Shown one piece after another: positions 1 through 8,500 of a stretch of DNA of 64,000 nucleotides (position 1 is the stretch's first letter; every line of letters begins with the position of its first letter). Below the pieces are notes generated by a model. That model saw nothing but the letters and a program-made list of their open reading frames with translations, ran no database searches and was not told where the DNA came from. The translations under genes were made by a program, and so were the position numbers. This DNA comes from Styela clava. Lineage: Eukaryota > Chordata > Ascidiacea > Stolidobranchia > Styelidae. The stretch is taken from assembly GCF_964204865.1 (NCBI RefSeq), contig NC_135257.1:11368151-11432150 (forward strand). The letters run 5' to 3'.

Positions 1-340
1 TCATTGAGACAAGCATGACGTGATCTGCCTGCCGTAGTGTCAAACACCCTCATTCAGATACATATATTGTTATTTTTATTGAATCAAATGTCGGAACATC
101 TTGGAATTTAAGCACTGTGTCCTACATACATTCAATTTCACAATAAATTGAATGGCGAAAATCAGAACATGTCCAGTAAAACAAGGTGTATTGCAACCTT
201 AATTTTTACTATTCATTGATTGGCAATCATGCATCCTAAATAAAATGGTGCATATTTAATAGTTCTAACCTTATCTCTAATTAACAAACCATACTTTTGA
301 TATAGTATTGGCATTTGTATAATACAGTAACATTATTGCA
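1..340. other. 5' flank of TADA3
   Basis: AT-rich DNA without a supportable reading frame. It presumably holds the promoter and 5' UTR of TADA3. An AG preceded by a short pyrimidine-poor tract (ATAATACAG) lies about 20 bp before the TADA3 start and could be a cis- or trans-splice acceptor, but it is weak. Nothing else is recognisable. Confidence 0.3.
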
Positions 341-1627
341 ATGGACTTGAAAGATTGTTTCTTACAATTTCCTGATGTGAAGCCTGTGGATCATGCTAAA
401 AATTGTCCAAGATACACAAATATCGTTAATCGGCATAAAGATGATGGAGTATCATTGGATGAATTAGATTCTTTACAAATGGAGTTGGAACAACTACTTG
501 CCGCTGCATCACAAAGGATGAGACAATTGAACTCGGAGATTGGCATATTGTCAGACCTACAAGACAATAAAAAAGACAAAAAAGTTTCCAGAGGCAAAGA
601 TACTGAGCATAAGCGCTCTCGAATAGTTGAAGATCGTCCAGTCAAAAAGATGAAAACATCAGACTCATCATCTCATATTCATGCTATAAAACCCTTATTT
701 CATTTGAATAGTTCAACGTCATCACCAAGTGGTGCTGGCAGGTCGAAGGCAAAAGGCTCTCGCATTGAAACAGAAACAAATGACGAATTACCCGTTTTAC
801 AAAGGAATGCTGAAGTTCCTAATAAGTTTTGGCAAATGGTTGATACATACTGTGGGCCCATACCACAAGAAACAATTTCGCTTTTAGAGAAAATGGAAAA
901 ACCAATTTCTGAGGAATATTTTGAAATTCCCCCTCTTGGCAAACATTTCAGTCAAGTTTGGGCAGAAGAAGATTTGGCAATGGAGGAAAAAGAAGGGGGT
1001 AGAATTGGAAAAAATAATAGTAATACTGAGTCATCTATTCAGAGGATAATGAAAAAAACAGCAGAAAATTTGAATGATGCAGAACCATGCCCATATGGGT
1101 CACTTACCCAGCGATTGGTTTCTGCTTTCGTGCAAGAAAATATAATAGCGCCACTGGATTCTGGTCTTGCCAATGATGGAAAAGCATTTGAAGCTCTTAC
1201 GAACAATGACCAAAATGTTGCTTCCAAAAATGGCAAGGCATCTAGTTCTCCCCATACCACAAAACTGGAGGCCCGAATAAAGGCTGAACTATATGAACAA
1301 GGTCTTATTGATCATTTTTCTGAAAATGATAAAGATGAAGATGAAGTTCTTTTGGAACTGAAACGATGTCAACAAGAATTGAGGGCAATAGGTGATAGAA
1401 ATAGGACAATTGTTTCACAACTTTTGAAACTTTCCAGAGATGATATGAAAAAACAAGAATTGAGAAAAAATATTGAAATAACAAACATTGAAGTTACTGA
1501 ACATTACAGAAAGGTTTTTGCTGCTCGACAGAAAAAAAGAAATTTGATGAAAAAGGAAAAAGAAAGTGCATTGAAAGCTATAAAAGAACGAGAAAGTTTG
1601 GTCAAACAGTTAGAACAATTGAACTGA
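341..1627 (+). CDS. TADA3: Transcriptional adapter 3 (Ada3), single-exon
   Basis: The 428-aa frame matches animal TADA3 along its whole length (human is about 432 aa). TADA3 is the adaptor that links the GCN5/PCAF acetyltransferase and ADA2 in SAGA and ATAC complexes, a nuclear role in histone acetylation. Seen here: the N-terminal block (LKDCFLQF, VDHAKNCPRYT, the ELDSLQMELEQLL helix), the central IPPLGKHFSQVWAEEDL motif around residue 195, the CPYGSLTQRLVSAFVQENII block near 250, and a basic coiled coil at the C terminus (about 340-428) with AARQKKR and KERESLVKQLEQL. The start is the first ATG of the conserved N terminus. No intron interrupts it, unlike CFAP99 further along. It is the first of four same-strand genes. 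Confidence 0.95.
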   Translation: MDLKDCFLQFPDVKPVDHAKNCPRYTNIVNRHKDDGVSLDELDSLQMELEQLLAAASQRMRQLNSEIGILSDLQDNKKDKKVSRGKDTEHKRSRIVEDRPVKKMKTSDSSSHIHAIKPLFHLNSSTSSPSGAGRSKAKGSRIETETNDELPVLQRNAEVPNKFWQMVDTYCGPIPQETISLLEKMEKPISEEYFEIPPLGKHFSQVWAEEDLAMEEKEGGRIGKNNSNTESSIQRIMKKTAENLNDAEPCPYGSLTQRLVSAFVQENIIAPLDSGLANDGKAFEALTNNDQNVASKNGKASSSPHTTKLEARIKAELYEQGLIDHFSENDKDEDEVLLELKRCQQELRAIGDRNRTIVSQLLKLSRDDMKKQELRKNIEITNIEVTEHYRKVFAARQKKRNLMKKEKESALKAIKERESLVKQLEQLN

Positions 1628-2222
1628 TTTATATTCAACGCACAGTTACAGATTATAAGTTTGGTTTGAATCTAATTGGACTCGTGGTAAACATACCCAT
1701 GCACACAACCTCTATCGTGTATGGGGATGTTGAAATATCAATACCGGTAATTAGAATTCAATTAATCTAAATGGTCTATTTTTACAATAACGTGTTTCAT
1801 ATTTTAAACAATCATGACATTTCCCTGACAATGGTAAATTTTTTGAGTAATCTTATATGCATTTTGTTTATCAAAACTAAACATACCATGGTCATTTTGA
1901 ATAGATGCTGAGTAATTTGGTTTGTCAATTGTTCCTGCAATATCTTGTATCACAACTTACGAGTTGTAGTTTAAAACCCTAATTTGAAAAGACATGAGAA
2001 CTCATTAATATGATATTATGTGATGTGAGTATGTATTATTTTCTATTACTGTTGTTTCTCTATCTTTGCAAATTACACATTGTTGGAATTTTGAGAAAAA
2101 TTGACTTTTTTTGGTAAAACAGAAACCTTTTTTTCTTTCCTAATGTTTATTCGTTTATCTTTTTTATACAGCAGAAATTTTGGTAAAAGTTAAATTACAT
2201 TCGTAACTCTAATTTTTCGACT
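1628..2222. other. Intergenic TADA3-PDCD11
   Basis: 595 bp of AT-rich sequence between two same-strand genes. A pyrimidine tract followed by AG (TTTTTTATACAG) at about 2159-2170 lies some 50 bp before the PDCD11 ATG and looks like a 3' splice acceptor. Since no upstream coding exon is needed, this could join a 5' UTR exon or a spliced leader. No other feature seen. Confidence 0.35.
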
Positions 2223-5200
2223 ATGGACGAAATATTATTTCCGAGAGGAAAAGCAAAGCGTGAACCATCGACTTTTAAGAAGAAGGGTGCCAAACGCCAA
2301 GCCGCAGTTGATTCTCTGTTTTCAGAAGGAAGCAAGTCATCTACGGGTGGGCATTTTACAAAAGAAAAGAAAAAACCAAAAGAAAAAGATGAAATAATCA
2401 AAAGTCATGGTATTAAAGATGTGGATGGATTGTTACAAGGGATGGATGAAATAAATGTGGATTTTTTGCATTGCAAAAGAGTACAAGAGGGAACACTGCT
2501 GTTGGGGTGTATTCGTGAGATACAGGAACTGCAACTTGTTGTTGGTATACCTCATTGTAATACTGGTCAAGTACAAGCTAATCATATATCTGATATATAT
2601 ACTTCGCAAATACGAAAGCATCTTGAGCAAGATTCTGAGCAGCTTACGCCTTTATCTGATATGTTTCAAGTTGGGGATATTGTTGTTTGTTCTGTAGTTA
2701 ATCCAACAGGGATTACGACACTACATCTCACTCTTCAACCATCTGTTGTAAATAAATATCTCTCCACAATGAGTTTTTTTGTTGGACAGATGATTTCTGG
2801 TGCTGTAAAATCAGAAGAAGACCATGGTTATACTATTGATATTGGAAAAAATGATGTTAATGCATTTATACCGACTGGGGAAATTGGTGCTCGAAAATTG
2901 AAACTTGGTGCTGTCATTCGTTTTGTCATTACAAGTATTCGAGGAGAAGGAACTATTGTACTTTTGTCTTTAGATGAGAAAAAAATTGAAAAATCACTTT
3001 TAAAACTGGATAATGGAGTTTCGCTGGATACGCTGCAACCTGGAATGGTGGGAATGTTCCATCCAACAAAAAAACTAAAGCCTGGCGTAGTTGGAAAATT
3101 CTTGGATTTTAATGCTTCAGTTTGTGCTCTTGATTGTGATATGTCTAAAATACGCTTAGAAAAGGATGACTTTGATAAAAATTTTGGGAAGAAGAAAAAA
3201 CGCAAAACGACTAAAGGAAAGGATCAACCTGAAAAAGAGAGAATTGACAAACGGATCAAAGGCTGTATTTTGTATGTGAACCCTATTACAAAACATGTTT
3301 CATTGAGTACCAATCACTTTTTGTTCACCAATGATACAAGACTGAAGATGATAGAAACTAACATGAATCATTTTCCTCGGGGACACAAATGCTCAGCTAA
3401 GGTTACAAAGTGCATCAATGGATTGGGAGCTATGTTAATGATTGGAGAGTCAAATGGAACTCGCGCTTTTTGCCCTATGAAGTATGTAAGTGATGCGAAG
3501 ATAACTAATTTTACAGAAGTAATCAGAAAAGGTGATTCTTTCCCAGCACTGGTTCTGCATAGTTCAAGTCTGGATGGTGCTGTTATTTTGAGTTTGAAGA
3601 AAAGTATGGTTGAACGTGAATTTTTAACCTATGACAGCATTACTCCTGGGACAGTCATGGATTGTACTATTTCAGGTATTTTCGACAGTGGACTTGTTGT
3701 AACATTAGGTACAGATGCCTTTACTCCAGTAAAAGGCTTTGTGCCCAAAATCCACATGGCTGACATTATTTTAAACCATCCTGAGAAAAAGTTTTCAAAA
3801 GGTGATGTAATATCATGCAAAGTTTTGTACGTCGATAAAGCTGCTGGACGAATACATCTGACTCACAAGAGAACTCTTTTGAAATCACGACTTCCTACTA
3901 TCGTTAGTTATGATCAGTTAGAGCCTGGTTGCATTGCTCATGGTTACATTGCATCTATCAAACCATATGGGGTTTTTGTGAATTTTTATAACAATGTACA
4001 TGGCATTGTGCGCAACTCTGAATTGTCTGCAGAATTGGTGGAAGATCCTGAAAAAATATTTTTTGTTGGACAGGTTATGAAGTGCCGGCTTTTGAGTTGT
4101 GATTTGGAAGCAGAACGTGCATCATTTTCATTTATTCTGAGACCTAAGCCAAAAGACAAAAAAGAAGATCATACATCCGTATCTAATATTAGCTTGGTGA
4201 ATCTAGAGGTGGTGAATAAAATTGAAGGTGGCTTCGAAGTTGTTGTATGTGATGATGATAAGCAAAGGGACTTGTGGACCAAAGGATTTCTGCCCTTGAT
4301 GCATTTGTCTGATTTTCCATCACTGGCACATTCATGGTATGAAATTATCACTCCACATACTGTTTTAGAGGATTGTTTACCCATTGGTAAAAAGAAACAG
4401 CCCATCTTTACCAAGAAAAATTCTTTTGTAGGTAAATTCAAGAGCATGAAAGAGAACGCTGAAGATAATGCAAATCAAACGCTTACATTTTCTGACCTGA
4501 AAGAAGATTTGATAACACCTGGTTTTGTACATCATATCGCCGAGTATGGAGTGTTTGTTCAAGTTTACGGTGGTCTTTTAGGCTTGTGTCCAAAATCAAA
4601 GATGGCTGATCGCTACCTCCTTACATCTGATGGATATTACCAAGAAGGGCAGTCGGTGGTTGCTAAAATAGTTGAAATGGATATGGAAAAAAGAAGGTTT
4701 ATTGTCAGTTTGAAAGTTTCTGATTGTCCACAAGAACAACTCACAGCGGATTACTTGAAAGAGCTAACAGATATAATGCGAAGCTGTTCTTCTTCATGGC
4801 CAAAATCAGTGGCAATTGGTAAGCAAATGAAGGTACATTTGACTTCCAAACCAAGCGAAAATGGTGTGGCAATGTGTAGCAGTTCACTTTTCCCTGAAAA
4901 TTATAAGTGTTGTGTGATAGATATAGATACCAATGAAGAGTCAACAGATGTGAATGCAGCTCTACTTGATGTAAACCCTGTATCAAAATGTATAACATTG
5001 TCAGCTAATAGCAAATTACTTGGAAGTACAGTGAAGCATAATAATGGTACTGTCTTGAAGGCAACAGTGGCATACATGAATGAAGATGTGTCGACTGTTT
5101 TCGATCTGGAGAACGCCTATGCTGGTTTACTTTTAAATAGAACCCATCCCAATCATCCCATATTCGAGAACTTGTGGCCTTGGAAGCAACATGACAGCAT

Positions 5201-7766
5201 TACTGTTACAGTATGTAAACCAATAAATCAAGCGAATGTCGTTTCTGCTACTCAAACTTCCCACAACAAAAAGCATTTTACTCATGGTGTAAAACGCCAA
5301 AGAGAAGAATCGGAATGCTCTGATGTGTCCTTGCAGGGTGATATAAATTTTGGAAACCTCCAAGTGGGTCAAAAAGTTGAAGGTACCATTCGCTCTGTAC
5401 GAATGAATACTATTCTTGTCAGGTTTACGGAGTCTGAATTGGAAGGTGGTTACCGTGGACAACCAGTCACTGGAAGATTGCACATATCAGAGATAGAACA
5501 TAAACATGAACATGGTGCTTTTTCGAAGATTACAAAATACCGCCCTTGGGACAAATTAAAATGTAATGTAATAGGATTTCGTGATGTACGTACACACCGT
5601 TATCTTGCAATTACTAATCGAAATGCTAGGAGATGTGTTCCTGAGTTAAGTTTACTCGATTCTCCAGTTGGCATTGAATTTGAGGATTTGAAGATAGGTC
5701 AATGTATTACAGCTTTTTCTCATCAATATGTTCCTTCGAAAGATGAAATTCATGTTGAAATTACTCCTGCTATAAAAGGATTTCTACCTACCTTACTGCT
5801 TTCTGATAATCCAATGAAAATATTGAAATCTTCTCACAAATTCAAGAAGCCTGTTGTATTGCATTGTATCGTGCACAAACTGATGCACAATACTGTCACG
5901 CTCGCTGGAAAAGGTGCTATGATTGATAGAAAAACTCAGAAAGATGTTACTGAACTGAATGAAGATTGCATCACAAATGGAAAGATTTGCAAAATTTTTC
6001 CAAGTAACATGATTATCAAATTACCTAAAGGTGGTGTTGGAAAAGTACACATCACACAATCTGCAGATGTGTTTGCTACTCGTCCATTTGAAGACTTCGA
6101 AGTTAGCCAGGTTGTTCGCTGTAGTATTGTGTCATGTGGAGATAGGAAATCACTTGCCCTTTCTTTGAGGAAATCTAGACTCGCACAGGAGTATGACCAA
6201 AGTAATATAAAGGATAAAGAGATCTCGGAAGCCAAAGAAATACATTCTGGCCAAATACTTCGTGGTTTTGTAAAAATCGTCTCAAATTCTGGAGTTTTCG
6301 TTAGTTTGTCCCGGACCATCACTGGAAGAGTAGACATGACAAAGATTTCAAAATATTTCATAAAAGATACAAGTCTGATAGAAGAAGTGTTGAAAGAAGG
6401 GACTCTTGTTACATGTAAAGTAATTGAAGTGTCTAAAATGGAGGGAAAAGTTAGTTTGTCATTGTTAGAAGGGGATACTGGTTTGCCAGATCTTATTCCT
6501 GAAGCTCTTGGTCTTCCACAAAGACATGGTAAGCCAAAAGAGCAAAAAAGAAAAGAAGTTGGTCTGTTGGTTGACAAAATTGAGGGAAGGAAAAGGCGCA
6601 AAAAACAAAAAGAAGAAACTGGTGGCACTGAAGAGAAAAGAAAGAAGACTGATGACATTGATTCTGGACTTGAAGAGGAATCACCAACATTGGATACCCC
6701 ACCTCGTTACCTAAGTAATGTTTCACAGCATGAAGATAGTGTTGAAGACCCAGGTTTTAGTTGGGAGTCAATAAATTCTACATCGGCAAAGGAAACAAGT
6801 GATTCTATGGATTCCTCAGATGATGACGATAATGCGGAATTGAGTGATGAAAAAGTTGTCAACAAGAAGAGCAAAAGAGAAATTGAAGCAGAAAAAGATC
6901 GTGAAGAAGCAGATCTGCGAACAAAAGAGGAGGAAATGTTAGAGGACAATGCTCCACAGACAGCCTTGGATTGGGACAAGCTTGTACTTGCCAGTCCCCA
7001 GAATTCAATGCTATGGGTCAGCTACATGGCATTTCATCTTCGTGCCACTGAAGTTGAAAAGGCAAGAGTAGTTGCTGAAAGAGCATTAAAAGTGATTGAT
7101 TTTCACGAAGAAAAAGAAAAGTGGAATGTATGGGCAGCTCTTCTTAACCTCGAAACTAGATTTGGTAGCAGTGAATCACTGACAAAAGTGATAGATACTG
7201 CGACCCAGCATAATGACCCTCTGAAAGTTAATTTTCATATGGTTTCTACCTTTGAAAGGTTGAACAAGTTTGATAATGCAGAAGAGTTGTGCTCAAAAAT
7301 AGTAAGGAAATTCAAGCGCAATAAATCTGCCTGGATACTTTATATCAGCCATCTTATGCAAAGAGGAAAGAGAGAAAAGGCAAATGAAGTTTTCAAAAGA
7401 TGTTTACAGAGTCTTGAAAAGAATGTTCACCTTGAAATTATTTCAAAGTATGCCCAATTGGAATATAAATGCGGAGACACTGAACAAGGCAGAGTTCTAT
7501 TCGAAAATGCTCTCAGTAATTATCCGAAACGGGCTGATATTTGGTCTGTTTATATCGATATGTTGATAAAAGTGGACAAGTTGGAAGATGCAAGAGAAGT
7601 GTTTGAGCGTGTTACAACTCTAAATTTATCAACTAAAAATATGAGAAGTTTTTTCAAACGTTACATTGATTTTGAAACCAAATATGGGAGTGATGAATCT
7701 GTAGCTGAAGTAAAACAGAAGGCTCTTGACTATATTGAGTCGAAAACAAATGATATGGTGGAATAA
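2223..7766 (+). CDS. PDCD11: PDCD11 / RRP5 ribosome biogenesis protein
   Basis: One uninterrupted 1847-aa frame (human about 1871 aa). RRP5 is a nucleolar factor needed for pre-rRNA cleavages that yield both 18S and 5.8S rRNA. A long series of S1 RNA-binding folds can be followed, starting near residues 85, 188, 270, 385, 472, 566, 763, 1048 and 1340, with more diverged ones between; typical motifs are EDHGYTIDIG, IKPYGVFVNF and IAEYGVFVQVYGGLLGL. A charged Lys/Asp/Glu/Ser linker (about 1410-1570) leads to the C-terminal HAT/TPR-like helical repeats (about 1575-1847; ALDWDKLVLASPQNSMLW, then repeated A..VF.R units). The start MDEILFPRGKAKRE precedes the first S1 unit and fits the family. The absence of introns over 5.5 kb is unusual for an animal PDCD11. 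Confidence 0.95.
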   Translation: MDEILFPRGKAKREPSTFKKKGAKRQAAVDSLFSEGSKSSTGGHFTKEKKKPKEKDEIIKSHGIKDVDGLLQGMDEINVDFLHCKRVQEGTLLLGCIREIQELQLVVGIPHCNTGQVQANHISDIYTSQIRKHLEQDSEQLTPLSDMFQVGDIVVCSVVNPTGITTLHLTLQPSVVNKYLSTMSFFVGQMISGAVKSEEDHGYTIDIGKNDVNAFIPTGEIGARKLKLGAVIRFVITSIRGEGTIVLLSLDEKKIEKSLLKLDNGVSLDTLQPGMVGMFHPTKKLKPGVVGKFLDFNASVCALDCDMSKIRLEKDDFDKNFGKKKKRKTTKGKDQPEKERIDKRIKGCILYVNPITKHVSLSTNHFLFTNDTRLKMIETNMNHFPRGHKCSAKVTKCINGLGAMLMIGESNGTRAFCPMKYVSDAKITNFTEVIRKGDSFPALVLHSSSLDGAVILSLKKSMVEREFLTYDSITPGTVMDCTISGIFDSGLVVTLGTDAFTPVKGFVPKIHMADIILNHPEKKFSKGDVISCKVLYVDKAAGRIHLTHKRTLLKSRLPTIVSYDQLEPGCIAHGYIASIKPYGVFVNFYNNVHGIVRNSELSAELVEDPEKIFFVGQVMKCRLLSCDLEAERASFSFILRPKPKDKKEDHTSVSNISLVNLEVVNKIEGGFEVVVCDDDKQRDLWTKGFLPLMHLSDFPSLAHSWYEIITPHTVLEDCLPIGKKKQPIFTKKNSFVGKFKSMKENAEDNANQTLTFSDLKEDLITPGFVHHIAEYGVFVQVYGGLLGLCPKSKMADRYLLTSDGYYQEGQSVVAKIVEMDMEKRRFIVSLKVSDCPQEQLTADYLKELTDIMRSCSSSWPKSVAIGKQMKVHLTSKPSENGVAMCSSSLFPENYKCCVIDIDTNEESTDVNAALLDVNPVSKCITLSANSKLLGSTVKHNNGTVLKATVAYMNEDVSTVFDLENAYAGLLLNRTHPNHPIFENLWPWKQHDSITVTVCKPINQANVVSATQTSHNKKHFTHGVKRQREESECSDVSLQGDINFGNLQVGQKVEGTIRSVRMNTILVRFTESELEGGYRGQPVTGRLHISEIEHKHEHGAFSKITKYRPWDKLKCNVIGFRDVRTHRYLAITNRNARRCVPELSLLDSPVGIEFEDLKIGQCITAFSHQYVPSKDEIHVEITPAIKGFLPTLLLSDNPMKILKSSHKFKKPVVLHCIVHKLMHNTVTLAGKGAMIDRKTQKDVTELNEDCITNGKICKIFPSNMIIKLPKGGVGKVHITQSADVFATRPFEDFEVSQVVRCSIVSCGDRKSLALSLRKSRLAQEYDQSNIKDKEISEAKEIHSGQILRGFVKIVSNSGVFVSLSRTITGRVDMTKISKYFIKDTSLIEEVLKEGTLVTCKVIEVSKMEGKVSLSLLEGDTGLPDLIPEALGLPQRHGKPKEQKRKEVGLLVDKIEGRKRRKKQKEETGGTEEKRKKTDDIDSGLEEESPTLDTPPRYLSNVSQHEDSVEDPGFSWESINSTSAKETSDSMDSSDDDDNAELSDEKVVNKKSKREIEAEKDREEADLRTKEEEMLEDNAPQTALDWDKLVLASPQNSMLWVSYMAFHLRATEVEKARVVAERALKVIDFHEEKEKWNVWAALLNLETRFGSSESLTKVIDTATQHNDPLKVNFHMVSTFERLNKFDNAEELCSKIVRKFKRNKSAWILYISHLMQRGKREKANEVFKRCLQSLEKNVHLEIISKYAQLEYKCGDTEQGRVLFENALSNYPKRADIWSVYIDMLIKVDKLEDAREVFERVTTLNLSTKNMRSFFKRYIDFETKYGSDESVAEVKQKALDYIESKTNDMVE

Positions 7767-8231
7767 GAAGGAAGGACCAATAAAACGTACAATGCATGAT
7801 GAATTTTAAATAGAAAATGGATTAGTAATTCTGTATCATTCAATCTGCATAGTCGAACAGTATCACCTGTTTCTTATGGTCATTCATTTCATTGTTCTTT
7901 TGAAGTTTATCAATCAGTGAAATGGATGGATATTATTTTGCATTGAATAACCTATTCTGTTTCTGCTCTCACTACTATTGCTGCATTGCCAGTGATTGTT
8001 ATATTAATGCGACTGTCTGTCAGTTTATGCAAAATCACTCATTTGATCTGTAATGTGTTAAGTATGTGTTAAAATTTTTTTGCCTAATTATGGGTTTAAA
8101 ATCGATCATTTTTCATGTATCTGTTCTTTATCATGCTATGTATCTTTATTTCAATCTCAAACTGCCAATCACGTTTTTTTCTGTTTTCCAGATCTTATAA
8201 TAGATTTTATTCATGGTTTTTGTGCTTAGAA
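7767..8231. other. Intergenic PDCD11-BRK1
   Basis: AT-rich gap of 465 bp. Near its 3' end are two acceptor-like sites: TTTTCTGTTTTCCAG ending at about 8191, and TTTTTGTGCTTAG ending at 8229, two bases before the BRK1 ATG. The second would place the ATG almost at the 5' end of a trans-spliced or cis-spliced mRNA. Confidence 0.35.
7779..7784 (+). terminator. Poly(A) signal of PDCD11
   Basis: A canonical AATAAA starts only 13 bases after the PDCD11 stop codon, which implies an extremely short 3' UTR if used. Later poly(A) sites in the 465-bp gap before BRK1 cannot be excluded. Confidence 0.5.
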
Positions 8232-8465
8232 ATGGATAATCGTGGTGGAGGAAGCGTTATACAAAGAGAGATTCAACAAGATTGGGCAAATCGGGAATAT
8301 ATTGAAGTAATAACAAGCAGCATAAGAAAAATTGCAGACTTTCTCAACGGATTCGATCTGTCTTGTCGTTCACGTCTTGCAACACTGAATGAAAAATTAA
8401 CAAAACTTGAAAAGCGCATAGAATACATTGAAGCTAGAGTTACGAGGGGGGAAACTCTCAGCTGA
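8232..8465 (+). CDS. BRK1: BRICK1, SCAR/WAVE complex subunit
   Basis: A 77-aa protein almost identical to animal BRK1 (75 aa in human) from [17 protein letters not shown] to the C-terminal [14 protein letters not shown]1 is the small coiled-coil subunit of the WAVE regulatory complex, which relays Rac signals to Arp2/3 and branched actin in the cytoplasm. The start at 8232 gives MDNRGGGSV, the right length; the in-frame ATG at 8115 would add a hydrophobic tail not known in the family and overlaps a likely splice acceptor. The gene is a single exon. Its stop lies 35 bp before the ATG of the C1orf52 homolog on the same strand, so the two probably form a transcription unit. Confidence 0.96.
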   Translation: MDNRGGGSVIQREIQQDWANREYIEVITSSIRKIADFLNGFDLSCRSRLATLNEKLTKLEKRIEYIEARVTRGETLS

Positions 8466-8500
8466 ATTCTTGAATTGCACAAAACTTAACTTTATAAACT

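Noticed and set aside
5936-6979. Long reverse-strand ORFs inside PDCD11 (240 aa and others)
   Set aside because: They are mirror frames of a strongly conserved coding exon, with Ser/Phe/Leu-rich translations and no family match.
8115-8231. In-frame N-terminal extension of BRK1 from an upstream ATG
   Set aside because: It adds a hydrophobic, low-complexity tail unlike any BRK1 and runs through likely splice acceptors; the start at 8232 gives the family length.
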